From Medicago truncatula (Eukaryota > Streptophyta > Magnoliopsida > Fabales > Fabaceae): a stretch of 64,000 bases of DNA. The position numbers were made by a program, and so were the translations under genes. How positions within the stretch are numbered: the stretch's first letter is position 1; each line of letters opens with the position of its first letter. The notes under the pieces were generated by a model. That model did no database searches. It saw only the letters and a list, made by a program, of their open reading frames with translations, and was not told the DNA's origin. Shown one piece after another: positions 21,796-33,100 of this stretch. The stretch covers positions 40,633,832 through 40,697,831 of the forward strand of contig NC_053046.1 in NCBI RefSeq assembly GCF_003473485.1, read 5' to 3'.

Positions 21796-23226
21796 ATGAA
21801 GAAAGCAGAAGTGGTGTTTGTCCCTTTTCCGGCTGAGGGTCATATAGTTTCTGCTCTCGAGTTTGCGAAGCTTCTAATCAACCGTGATAACCGTCTCCGA
21901 ATAACTGTTTTAGTTATCAAATTCCCACACATCACAGAAACCGATGTCTACACTAAATCCCTTCCTATCTCCGATTCACTCCACATCATCAACCTTCCAG
22001 AATGTTCTCTTGCCCCAAACACAGATCAAGGTCCCTCTATGACTGCGCTCCTCGAAGCTCAGAAACCAAACGTCAAACAAGTAGTATCTAACCTCATTAC
22101 CAGATCAGAAAATGGAGTCCTTGCCGCTTTTGTTGTTGACATGTTCTGCACAAACATGATTGATGTTGCCAAAGAGTTCTCTGTCCCTACGCTTGTCTTC
22201 TTCACTTCCGGTGTTGCGTTCCTTGGATTGAGTTTTCATCTTTACACTCTTCGTCAACGAGACAATGTCTATTCAACTAAGTTGTTACAACTCACTGACT
22301 TGGCTGTCCCGAGTTTCGCTAACTTGGTTCCAACAAAAGCATTGCCCAGTGCTGTGCTAAGCAAAGAATGGGAGTCGTTTATGATGGGCTATTGGAAAGG
22401 CCTCAAGAACGCTGATGGCTTTATAGTAAATTCATTTGAAGAGCTAGAATCCCACGCAGTTCACTCGATTTCATCTGATCCTGGTCCAGCTGGTTTACCT
22501 ATATATCCGGTAGGGCCCATACTGAACCTGGAGCCCAAAACCAAGGGCACCGTTGATTCCGATGACATCATCAAGTGGCTTGATGATCAACCTGCATCCT
22601 CAGTAGTTTTCCTCTGCTTCGGAAGTATGGGTTCTTTCGACGAGGATCAGGTTACGCAGATTGCATGCGCTATTGAGAATAGTGGGGCCCGGTTCATATG
22701 GTCTCTTCGTAAACCTCCACCGGAGGGCACCATGGCCTCGCCCTCTGATTACCCTCTTTTTGATTTGGGTTCAAGTTTACCCGAAGGATTTTTAGAGCGG
22801 ACAGCAGAGATTGGAAGGGTTGTTGGATGGGCCCCACAAGTCCAAATACTAGCCCACCCAGCCATTGGAGGATTTGCTTCGCATTGTGGTTGGAATTCAG
22901 TACTCGAGAGCATTTATTTTGGTGTGCCTATAGCCGCATGGCCACTTTATGCAGAACAACAGACTAATGCTTTTGAATTGGTGTGTGAGTTGAAAATAGG
23001 AGTTGAAATTTCGTTGGATTATAGGGCGGAGTTTAATGGTGCGCCTAACTATCTTGTAACTGCCGATAAGATTGAGAGAGGAATAAGGAGTGTGTTGGAT
23101 AAGGATGGAGATGTAAGGAAGAAAGTGAAAGAGATGAGTGAAAAAAGTAAGAAGACTTTGTTAGAAGGTGGATCTTCTTACGCATATTTAGGTCGATTGG
23201 TTGATTATATTATGAATCAGGTATGA
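21796..23226 (+). CDS. UDP-glycosyltransferase, UGT71-like (group E)
   Basis: An intact 476-residue single-exon gene. It has His16 in AEGHIVS and Asp115 in AFVVDMFC. The PSPG box reads [15 protein letters not shown] then ASHCGWNS and ends AEQQ, with Ala where the others have Val before SHCGW. FLCFGSMGSFDEDQV precedes it. Two changes near the acceptor side set it apart: Glu14 in FPAEGH and a shifted loop (DQGPSMTALL). Its 5' flank matches that of the broken copy at 4399, although the proteins differ. The donor is predicted to be UDP-glucose; the acceptor is unknown. Confidence 0.9.
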   Translation: MKKAEVVFVPFPAEGHIVSALEFAKLLINRDNRLRITVLVIKFPHITETDVYTKSLPISDSLHIINLPECSLAPNTDQGPSMTALLEAQKPNVKQVVSNLITRSENGVLAAFVVDMFCTNMIDVAKEFSVPTLVFFTSGVAFLGLSFHLYTLRQRDNVYSTKLLQLTDLAVPSFANLVPTKALPSAVLSKEWESFMMGYWKGLKNADGFIVNSFEELESHAVHSISSDPGPAGLPIYPVGPILNLEPKTKGTVDSDDIIKWLDDQPASSVVFLCFGSMGSFDEDQVTQIACAIENSGARFIWSLRKPPPEGTMASPSDYPLFDLGSSLPEGFLERTAEIGRVVGWAPQVQILAHPAIGGFASHCGWNSVLESIYFGVPIAAWPLYAEQQTNAFELVCELKIGVEISLDYRAEFNGAPNYLVTADKIERGIRSVLDKDGDVRKKVKEMSEKSKKTLLEGGSSYAYLGRLVDYIMNQV

Positions 23227-25265
23227 AGTAAAAGGATGTTGTTATGTGAGCAAGCCTTTTTTACCATTTTTTATAAGGGCAGACTTAATTGTAGTAGGCT
23301 GCAGTTGATCCCATTGCTTCTTTTGAGTAACAAAACCCATTGATCTTTTAAGTTTACTTTTTAGATTTAGAATATCATTGTCAAATACAATTTCTTTTTT
23401 TGTGTAGCTGTTTCCAAATGATTCTATCGATTCCAAATTTTTTTGTCTGATGCTAAATGATCTATTTTCTTTAGTGTTTACTATTTTAAAATTACTTTTA
23501 AGTTTACTTTTTAGATATCTTTGTCAAATACATTTTTTTTTGTATAGCAGTTTCCAAATGATTCTATCGATTTCATTCTCATCCATAGGAATAAAAAATT
23601 ATTGAAAAGTTAAAAATATGTCAACAAAGAAGTTCTGCACTGCATTGAAAAAATATACATTACTACTATTACTACTCTCTTCAACTCTCTGGTATCCTGT
23701 GAATTCAAACCAGAGAGATGTGATGTTTTCTTCTCATCTGTAACCTAACTCTTTGGTGTTTTCTTCAACTCTCTGGTAGCCTGTTATATTAATTTGACAC
23801 ACAAATTTGACATTAAAATTCAACGACAACTTAAATGATTAAGTACATGATTTTAGGTGCTCAAATACACGTGATATTCATTAACAATGATTTAGGTTCA
23901 AGTATACATTTGAAAATCATGGTTTCTGACCTTCAAAATTGCAGTTAATTTCATTGAGTGAATATTACATTCATTAACCATCCACTGAACGTAATTAAAC
24001 AAATATTTTAATTACGTTAACCATTTAATTGTTGTCGACTTTTACTTTCAAATTGTGTGTCGAAATACCATTTCTCCAGGGTTCAGTGCTCATTCTCATT
24101 TTCATTTCTTTTAAGCAAAGTACAGATATTTCTCACCTGATGAGTTCCTCCTCATGTCAGAGGCTTTGGTTACTCAAGCTGAGAAGCTTAAGGAAATTGT
24201 TGACACCTTTTGCGACTGCTCTGGATAATGAATGTGGCCTGAAGGCATCCTTGAATTATTACATTGGTGCTTACCTGTTACAATATGTAATCTCATCTGC
24301 ATCAGATTCAAAGTTTATGATATATAACTATTATCAATTAGATTAGATTGACACACAAGAATAAGAATGGAATGTGACTTGTGTAAAACAAATACAAGTT
24401 CATATGATAAATCAGTAAGGAGTATCAAATGCCATAAATTTGCATCAAAAAGAGTATAAATGCATGAAAAACCATTTTAGAGAAACAACTGATAACATAA
24501 TTTTCTCTACGTAATTGACGGAGAAATTTTTCAACAATTATTTCATTTTCCTTCTCTCAGCATCAAGACAAAATATCTTTTTTGGATATTGACATGCACT
24601 ACCACTGTCAGCATGGAAACCTTCTATTATAAATAATAAAATAAAGAAGTTTGGTTTCTGTCAGAAAAGATAACTAGATAACAGCCTCTACCTTCTCCCA
24701 CTGTCCCTTCTTTCTCCTATGATACAAAGACAAAAAAATTCAATCTCACCTCACTTTCATTCCACATAGTTTTGGTTCCAAACCAGCCAGCAAAGCCATG
24801 ACATCACTCCCAAGATTTCTCTTGCATTGTTCTTTTTTGGAATTAAACTTGAAATTGACAAAATTATGACACCGCGGTAATTATGGTGGCACGGTGTAGT
24901 TCCATCAAACTCGCCGTTGATCTAAATATACACTTAAATTAATTAAGTCTCCTGTCTTCTTCGAAAGTAATTTTAGCAGTATCCATTTTATTCATCCTTA
25001 CTTATAAGGTTATGATACACATACACAAGACACGACAATGACACCTAGACACAAATAATAGTTAAGAAAAAATCTAAAGTAATGAAATAAACAATGTATA
25101 TAAGTAATGGTGGTGCCTGACAAGAACATGCATCAAACACTCCTAGTATAATATAATTATATTCATACTAATAATTATCTACACTATTCCTATTCCTATT
25201 TAAATAACAGGAACATCAAAACAACAATTCAAAACACAGTCACACTGATCAAGTGTATATCCAAG
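23227..25265. other. Spacer with coding-like repeated module and 5' flank
   Basis: The stretch at 24115-24350 is one copy of a module repeated between later UGTs (28,095-28,325 and 35,305-35,530). In one frame it reads SEALVTQAEKLKEIVDTF and then breaks. The upstream core AGCCATGACATCACT is at 24794-24808, and TATTTAAATA at 25197-25206 is the TATA box for the gene at 25266. The block at 24,508-24,617 (GTAATTGACGGAGAAATTTT, CTCAGCATCAAGACAAAA) recurs before several UGTs. The rest shows nothing. Confidence 0.55.
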
Positions 25266-26708
25266 ATGAAGAAAGCAGAAGTGGTGTTTATCCCTTTTCC
25301 CGGTCTGAGCCATCTAATTTCCACACTTGAGTTTGTGAAGCTTCTAATCAATCGTGATAACCGTCTCCGAGTAACTGTTTTAGTTATCAAATTCCCACAC
25401 ATAACAGAAAATGATGTCAACACTAAATCCCTTCCTATCTCAGAATCTCTCAACATCATCAACCTTCCAGAAGTTTCTCTTCCCCCAAACACCGATCCAG
25501 GTTTCTCTTCCATGACAGCTCTCCTCGAAGCTCAGAAACCAAACGTAAAACAAGCTGTCTCCAACCTCACTACTAGAGAAGGACAACATGGACACCTCGC
25601 CGCCTTCGTTGTTGACATGTTCTGCACCACCATGATCAATGTTGCCAATGAGTTCAATGTCCCTACGCTCGTTTTCTTCACTTCTGGTGTTGCTTCCCTT
25701 GGTTTGAATCTTTACCTTTACACTCTTCGTGAACGAGACAATGTCGATTCGACTCAGCTGCTGCTGCAGAACGAGGTAGCCATCCCGAGTTTCGCCAACC
25801 CCGTTCCTTCAAAATCATTGCCCAGTTTTGTGCTACACAAGGAATGGGAGTCGTTTTTCATGAGACTTGCAAGAGGCCTCAAGAAAGTAAATGGCATTAT
25901 AGTAAACTCATTTGAAGAGCTAGAATCACATGCGGTTCACTCTTTTTTCTCTCATCCTGATCTATCGGATATACTGATATATCCGGTGGGACCTTTATTA
26001 AACCTTGAGCCCAAAACAAAGGGCACTGTTGACGCTGATTCTGATGATGTAATGAAGTGGCTTGATGATCAACCTCCTTCCTCCGTAGTTTTCCTCTGCT
26101 TCGGGAGTAGGGGTTATTTTGATGAAGATCAGGTTAAGGAGATCGCACATGCTGTTGAGAATAGTGGGGCACGCTTCGTGTGGTCTCTGCGTAAACCTCC
26201 AGCAAAGGGCACTATGGCTGCACCCTCGGATTACCCTCTTTATGATTTGGGTCTGGTTTTACCTGAAGGATTCTTAGATAGAACTGCTGAGATTGGAAGG
26301 ATAGTTGGATGGGCCCAACAGGCCCAAATACTAGCCCACCCAGCCATAGGAGGATTTGTTTCACATTGTGGTTGGAATTCAACACTCGAGAGCATATATT
26401 TTGGTGTACCAATTGCCGCATGGCCACTCTTTGCTGAACAACAGGCTAATGCTTTTGAATTGGTGTGTGAGCTGAAGATAGGTGTGGATATCGCATTGGA
26501 TTATAGGGTGGAGTTAAGTGGTAGGCCTAACTATCTTGTAACTGCCGATAAAATTGAGCGAGGAATAAGGAGTGTGTTGGATAAGGATGCAGATGTAAGG
26601 AAGAAAGTGAAAGAGATGAGTGAAAAGAGTAAGAAGACTTTGTTAGAAGGTGGATCTTCTTACAATTATTTAGGTCGTTTGATTGATTATATTATGTATG
26701 AGGTATGA
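25266..26708 (+). CDS. UDP-glycosyltransferase, UGT71-like (group E), WAQQ type
   Basis: An intact 480-residue single-exon gene. It has His16 (GLSHLIS) and Asp117 (AFVVDMFC). The PSPG box begins [15 protein letters not shown], with Gln replacing the near-invariant Pro at its third position, and ends AEQQ. The genes at 36219 and 33146-34467 share this WAQQ box and PIAAWPL, which defines a second subgroup at the right of the cluster. The protein also has DADSDDVMKWL where others have DSDDIIKWL. It is closest to the split pseudogene at 30133-34467, and their 3' flanks are also near-copies. Confidence 0.9.
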   Translation: MKKAEVVFIPFPGLSHLISTLEFVKLLINRDNRLRVTVLVIKFPHITENDVNTKSLPISESLNIINLPEVSLPPNTDPGFSSMTALLEAQKPNVKQAVSNLTTREGQHGHLAAFVVDMFCTTMINVANEFNVPTLVFFTSGVASLGLNLYLYTLRERDNVDSTQLLLQNEVAIPSFANPVPSKSLPSFVLHKEWESFFMRLARGLKKVNGIIVNSFEELESHAVHSFFSHPDLSDILIYPVGPLLNLEPKTKGTVDADSDDVMKWLDDQPPSSVVFLCFGSRGYFDEDQVKEIAHAVENSGARFVWSLRKPPAKGTMAAPSDYPLYDLGLVLPEGFLDRTAEIGRIVGWAQQAQILAHPAIGGFVSHCGWNSTLESIYFGVPIAAWPLFAEQQANAFELVCELKIGVDIALDYRVELSGRPNYLVTADKIERGIRSVLDKDADVRKKVKEMSEKSKKTLLEGGSSYNYLGRLIDYIMYEV

Positions 26709-29113
26709 AATTAAATTATCCTAGTATATAAGGTTGGAGGGTATTGGGCTTCTTCAAAAAAAAAAGGTTGGAGGGTATTGGTTTAATTTTCAACACTAAT
26801 CTATATAATATAACAAGGATTAGCCAATTTCACTTGGCTGAAAGTCTTGTTCATTTTAGCTGTTCCTACTAGTGATAACATTTCATTGTGTCGTCACTCT
26901 TGTAATATGTAAGGCCTTAAACCATGCCCGATTGAATTTCATATAAGGGTAATTTTAAAGTGAACCAACTTTGATCTGTCACTCAAAAACACATTTAAGT
27001 ATATTATAAAAATTGAAACTATCATTTTTATAGTTATGATGAGTATATTGTGAATGTCGTCTGTTCAATAGTAAAAGTTTGACCTTGTATTTATGTAGGA
27101 GGCAAGTTTGTAGTTCTGTTTTGGATTGCTGTTTGATTTCTGGTTTGAGAATTTTTCTGTATTGTATTCCTTTGGCTTTTTTGTTTTATCTGATACTACA
27201 CCTTTTTAGTAGGATTGATTGAGCATGTTCTGTACTCAAGTTCTGTTGGTCTTTATGAGGTTTTTTGAATCATTAAGAAAAGCAGTACTGACAAAATTGA
27301 TTCTGCTTCATTTTTGTTGCTGTTACATTTTCATTCTTAACCAAATTGATTATACATACAAAAATTAAAAATAAGAATAATGTGCACAAGTTTCATTCGT
27401 TGATTAGAAGTTAATACAATATAGAAGGACCAAGTTCACCGAGTACACAGAAATAATAGGTCATAATACATTAAAAGTTGAAGTAGGAAAAGAAGTTACA
27501 ACTTACAATGATTGACTTTTTAAGTTTACTTTTAGAATATCACTATCACGGTGTTTTTTTTTTGTACAGCACTTTCCAAATAAATAATACTATAGTGTTT
27601 TTTGTCTCGGAAAAATACTCAATAACAGACTTTGGGCCTGTTGGGATAAGCAGCTTATTTGCAGCTTATAGGACAAGCGCTTATCATGATATAAGTTATT
27701 TTTATAAGCTATGTTAGAGAACTTCTGAAAATAAGCAGAAAAAAACTTTTGAAAATTGTCATCAGCTGTGTTCAAATATAGGAGATATTCATTAACCATG
27801 ATTTGGATTCAAACATGCAATTGAAAATCGTGGTTAATTGTGTTAAGTGGATGATTAATGAGTTGAAACAAATTATGTGTCAATATCATTTCTCCTAGGG
27901 ATATTGCTCATTCTAATTTTCATTTTCATTTCTTTTAAGCAAAATATCTCAGAGTTCAACTAAATTAAATGAATAATGTAGATAAACAAAGAAGCATGCA
28001 TGATGAAATCAAAAAACAGTTTACAAACCGTAAACCAATTGACAAGGGGATCAACTATTCCCTTGTATATTTATCATAGTCTCATAAGATAGTGCCAGAT
28101 ATTTCTCACCTGATGAGATCCTCCTTATTTCAGAGGCTTTGGTTAGTCAAGCTGAGAAGCTTAAGGAAATTGTTGACACCTTTTGCGACTGCTCTGGACA
28201 ATGTGGCTCGAAGGCAACCTTGAATTATTATTACATTGGTGCTTACCTGTTACAATATGTAATCTCATCTGCATCAAATTCAAAGTTTATGATATATAAT
28301 TATTATCAATTAGATTAGATTGACACACAAGAATAAGAATGGAATGTGACTTGTGTAAAACAAATATAAGTTCATATGATAAATCAGTAAGGAGTATCAA
28401 ATGCCATAAATTTGCATCAAATCAAAAGAATACAAATGCATGATATACCTTTTCAGAGAAACAACTGATAACATAATTTTCTCTACGTAATTGACGGAGA
28501 AATTTTTTCAACAATTATTTCATTTTCCTTCTCTCAGCATCAAGACAAAATATCTTTTTTGGATATTGACATGCACTACCACTGTCAGCATGGAAACCTT
28601 CTATTATAAATAATAAAATAAAGAAGTTTGGTTTCTGTCAGAAAAGATAACTAGATAACAGCCTCTACCTTCTCCCACTGTCCCTTCTTTCTCCTATGAT
28701 ACAAAGACAAAAAAATTCAATCTCACCTCACTTTTATTCCACATAGTTTTGGTCCCAAACCAGCCAGCAAAGCCATGACATCCCTCCCAAGATTCCTCTT
28801 GCGTGGTTCTTTTTTGGAATTAGACTTGAAATTGACAAAATTATGACACCGCGGTAGTTTTGTTGAAACTCTAAAGAGTATTTTTCGCTAAAATTATGGT
28901 GGCACGGTGTAATTTCATCAAACTCGCCGATGATCTAATTATACACTTTCGAATGTAATTTTAGCGGTATCCATTTTATTCATCCTTAATTAGAAGGTTA
29001 TGATACACATACACAAAACACGACAATGACACCTAGACACAAATAATAATTGTAAAAAAAATAAAGTAATGAAATGTAAACAATGTACATAAGTAATGGT
29101 GGTGCATGAGAAC
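26709..29113. other. Spacer with inverted 3' module and coding-like module
   Basis: After the stop come a 3' flank nearly copied at 34,468-34,800 and the 3' module in reverse orientation (27381-27431). At 27,634-27,780 is a MITE-like fragment (TTGGGCCTGTTGGGATAAGC, AAGCGCTTATC) without a clear right end. The SEALVSQAEKLKEIVDTF module copy lies at 28,095-28,325, followed by the 5' flank of the next UGT. Its core is AGCCATGACATCCCT at 28771-28785, one base changed from the others. Confidence 0.55.
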
Positions 29114-29816
29114 TAGAGCTGTCAAAACAGGCCGGGCCTTACGGGCCGGCCCGTTTAGCCCGATTAATTATAGGGTTTGGACCTTAAATATTGAGCCCGA
29201 ATTTTAATATGGCTTTTTAGCCCGGCCCTAAAAAGCCCGGTACCCGTTAGGGCTAGCCCGAACGGGCCGCGGGTAGCCCGTTAGCCCGCGTAACAAAAAA
29301 AATCCTATAAATTATATATATTTTTCAAATAATTCTTTATCAAACTAAAAAATAAAATTGAAAATTCAATGAATTAACACATATGAATGTAATATAAAAT
29401 TATATATACTCGTTTAGTTATTTATAATTTTAAAGATCAATTATATAAATATCTATAACTTTTTTTTTAGGGAAGTAAATATTTATAACCATGGTGTATC
29501 TAATTTATTAATTTAAAATTGTTTTCCTCTCCGTTTTAGTTTACGACTAGTGTACGAAAATGTTTACAATTTATTTTTGTGCTAGACATTATTTAAACAT
29601 ATTAAAAATTTATTTATAAAAAAAATCTATAGGAGTATTTTATAGTACTTTTTTATATAAAAAAAATGTAATTTTTAATAAGGGCCAGCCCGTTAGCCCG
29701 TGTAGGGCCGGGCTCGGGTAGTATATTTCAAACCCATTTTTTCAACCGGACTTTTTGGTCCGACCCGATAAAGCCTGAAGCCCGTTAGAGCTGGGCCGCC
29801 CATTTTGACAGCTCTA
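29114..29816. mobile_element. hAT-like MITE, 703 bp
   Basis: The termini are inverted: TAGAGCTGTCAAAA at the left and TTTTGACAGCTCTA at the right, followed inward by GC-rich GGGCCGGCCC-type repeats around an AT-rich core. An 8-bp target duplication with one difference flanks it (ATGAGAAC 29106-29113, CTGAGAAC 29817-29824). The related flank of the gene at 25266 (near 25,115) runs straight through the site without the element. No transposase is present. Confidence 0.85.
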
Positions 29817-29824
29817 CTGAGAAC

Positions 29825-30132
29825 AAGGACATACATCAAACAGACCTAGTAAATTGCACGGTCCATATAGAGCTAGTAAGCAGTAGATATTTACTACCAA
29901 TCCCACCTACCTATTCATATGTAGATATGAATAATAATTGAAAAAACAAAGTAATGCAATGTAAACCATGTATATTTCTAATAGTGTACTGTTTCACAGG
30001 GACATACATTAAACACCAATAATCATACTAATTAATAATTCTCTACATTATTTATATTTCTGTGTAACAAAAAGAAACATCAAAGAACAATAGAAAACAC
30101 AGTCACTCACACTGAGTAAGTGCATATCCAGG
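29825..30132. promoter_or_regulatory. Proximal 5' flank of the split UGT
   Basis: The leader is like those of the other UGTs (ATCAAAGAACAATAGAAAAC, AGTAAGTGCATATCC). The proximal promoter appears intact although the gene behind it is dead. About 700 bp of MITE separates it from the distal upstream block. Confidence 0.5.
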
Positions 30133-33100
30133 ATGAAGAAAGCAGAAGTGGTGATTATCCCTTCACCTGGTGTTGGTCATCTAGTTTCCACCCTTGAATT
30201 CGCGAAGCTTCTAATCAACCGTGATAACCGTCTCCGAATAACTGTTTTGGTCATGAAATCTTTATATCTAATCCAAAGGTACATTTGCAAACAACACTAA
30301 CAAAACCCTAAAACTAGATTCTTTGGCGCTAAACACATTTTCCCCCTAGCTAACCAGACTTAATGCGGGCCTACTTGGTTAGTCATTATCAGAATTCAAA
30401 CTTTCCCCCCAAAACAATCCCACTACTAACCCAAGAAGCTTCTGGCCCATACATATTCTAACTACATTAAATGCTAATATTCAAATTCAAATTCTAATGT
30501 AGGTGGAAGATAAAAGTTGTGGTATGCCTTGTGTTAGTGGAAGAGGTAGATAAGTGCGTAATTCCAATGCACCATTCATCTTCTCATCTGTCATGTCCTC
30601 TCCCTATATATATACTACTCTACTGAGCATCCTTTGTCCTACCCCCAACTCTCATCTCACGTTCATCAAGCAATGGCTCACAACAATGTCTAGGCTTTGC
30701 TCAAATACCATTGCTGGACAGGTAATTATCTATTCTCCATGGTAAAAAAATTAAACATACTCTATCTATATCCACTTGACTGTTTTTTTATGATGATTTT
30801 TTGTTGTGTTTACATGGCAGCACCTTTGGATCCCAATCCTAGAAAAAATTGAATTTCACTTCTCTCACTGATGCGCTCTTTCTTCTCTCACTGATGTTGG
30901 GTTTTGGAGAAGAGAGTGAGGCAGAGAGAACAAATATGAATGCGAGAGAGGGTGCGGACGGCGGTGGCGGTGGTGGTGACGGTGAGATGAGATGGTGATA
31001 GATGACGTTAATAGTGTTTGAGGTGAGGATGGTAATGATGGTGGTGAGGTTGGATAGGAGTTAATCGGAGAAGAAGGTGGGTGGGGGAGGGAGACGCGAG
31101 AGAAAGATAAAAGGGATCTGGTAAGAAGATAAAATATGGAAGAGAGACTTTTAATTTTTACAAAACAGAAAATATATATAAACCAAGAATTTACCATTCT
31201 GCAGAATGTTCCAAATTCTGAATTTTGTGCCTCTTATGCAATGAGCTTATAGCTATGGAGACAATTATATTCCTGTGAAGATTATTATTCCTCAACTTCA
31301 CTGATTCACAATCATGCTTGCAAAAGGAAAACCAACAACACACATGGTGACCTCTCCTACAAGAATTTCAAATTATGCTTTAGTCTTTTTAATTGACATG
31401 CTGTTTCTTGGAGTTCATCAAAAGCGCTTTAGATGAGATGTTGGTTTCAAGCATTAGTTTATATTTTGGATTCAATATTTGTTCTACTTTAAAATCTTTG
31501 TTTTGTTGTTGCAATTTTAATACAATCCAACTTTTAAATGAATTGTGAGTTTTTTCTCTATGATTGGTTATTATAATAGCATTTGAATAAATTTATATAT
31601 TTTTTACTACACCATGCATTAATAGTATATTATTATAGCATTTTTACCAAGAAACGTATCCACTGCTTCTGTAAAAAAAAAAAAAAAAACGTATACTGTT
31701 CGATTAAAAAAATGAGCTTTATGTCTTGATAGAATGTTATGTTAATAAAGTTTTTTTTTTTTTCCTTGTAAAAAAAAAAAGTTTTTTTTGATGAAATGTT
31801 AATAAAGTTTTTGATAGAAAGAGGATATAATTTGACAGCATCTACCTAGCTTTAAAAAAAAACTTTCTATTGATACCTTATTTAATAATATGACCATATG
31901 ATCGTAGCAATTTAATCCTAAAAAGTCAACTCAATGCCTTGCACTTTTTTTATTGATTGCTCTTAGATGTTAATTTTGCACCTAATATTAATATGAAGGG
32001 AAATACTTTTTGCTAGGAATGGCAAAACACGAAATCTGCAAATAGCACTATCCATCCATGTTTTCCACCAAATCCGCTTTTTGTATATTTCTTTTTTATA
32101 TTAAAAACAAAATTGTGATAGCAAATTTGCACACCATCGTGCTATTTATGGAATTGCCTTTCGTGAAAAATAGCATTCCTCAAATATGAATACCTATATG
32201 TCATGCTTTGCCAACAAGGATTCCCAAAATTATTGACACCTATAACTAACAAAAAATCATCTACAACAACCTAATTGTCTATAATTAATTTTGTTAATCT
32301 TGATTTATTCAAATTTTCCCTATAAGATAGGAGTACAACGTAACTACTTCAATTTTCAAATTTTCTCTAGAAGATTGGAGTACAACTACTTCAATTGATA
32401 AGTTCAATGACTCAACCTATTTTAGTTGCTCAAGGTATACTATACGTGCCAATGAACAATTATGACTCAATCTTGCACCTTTTTTTTTTTTTTTTTTGTT
32501 GAATAGCAAAACCTAAATACTCCAGCATTGTTGAATACTCCATCTTAAATCATGTGACATAGTTGACACTGTCACGTATATCAATGAACAATTATGATCT
32601 TAAATATATTTAATAATCTATTAGAAAAAATTATAAAAATCTGATATTTTAAAAATATATATCAAGACGAATTCAACAATATCTTATATGTTATATCAAG
32701 GCCGACCCTAGGTATAGGTCGGTGGTACGACGGCCTAGGGCCCATGCTGGTAGGTGGCCAATTTTTTTGGAGAGGGTGCATATAGAAGTCATGGTTCATG
32801 GAGGGTATATATAGCAAATATCACCGAAAGTTAAGGACAGTCACTTAAACAAGTTGACATATATCTTCCAGAGCCAGTTTTCTCGCATAGTCAACTTTAT
32901 GTAGCAATATCAAGAGTTACTCAAGGAATAATTTGAAAATATTGGTAATATATAAAGATGGTATTTGCATATTGATAGTACTTGGAACGTAGTGTTTCAA
33001 GAAATAGTTTGTAATTTGTAAGCATGAAAAATCAGAATGGATAGTTGTTGTACTAAAAATGATGACATTAAAATTATAAGTTGTAATTGAGTTATTAAAC

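Noticed and set aside
27634-27780. TTGGGCCTGTTGGGATAAGC sequence with AAGCGCTTATC
   Set aside because: Typical of a MITE left end, but the right end is missing; noted in the spacer entry only.
30865-31197. 110-codon minus-strand frame in the Helitron, rich in Ser, Pro and His
   Set aside because: It is the complement of a GGTGGTGGC-like simple repeat and has no gene features.
32697-32780. GC-rich GGCCGACCCTAGG and CCTAGGGCCC stretch inside the Helitron
   Set aside because: It resembles a transposon terminus, but no partner end or duplication was found, so I do not call an element.
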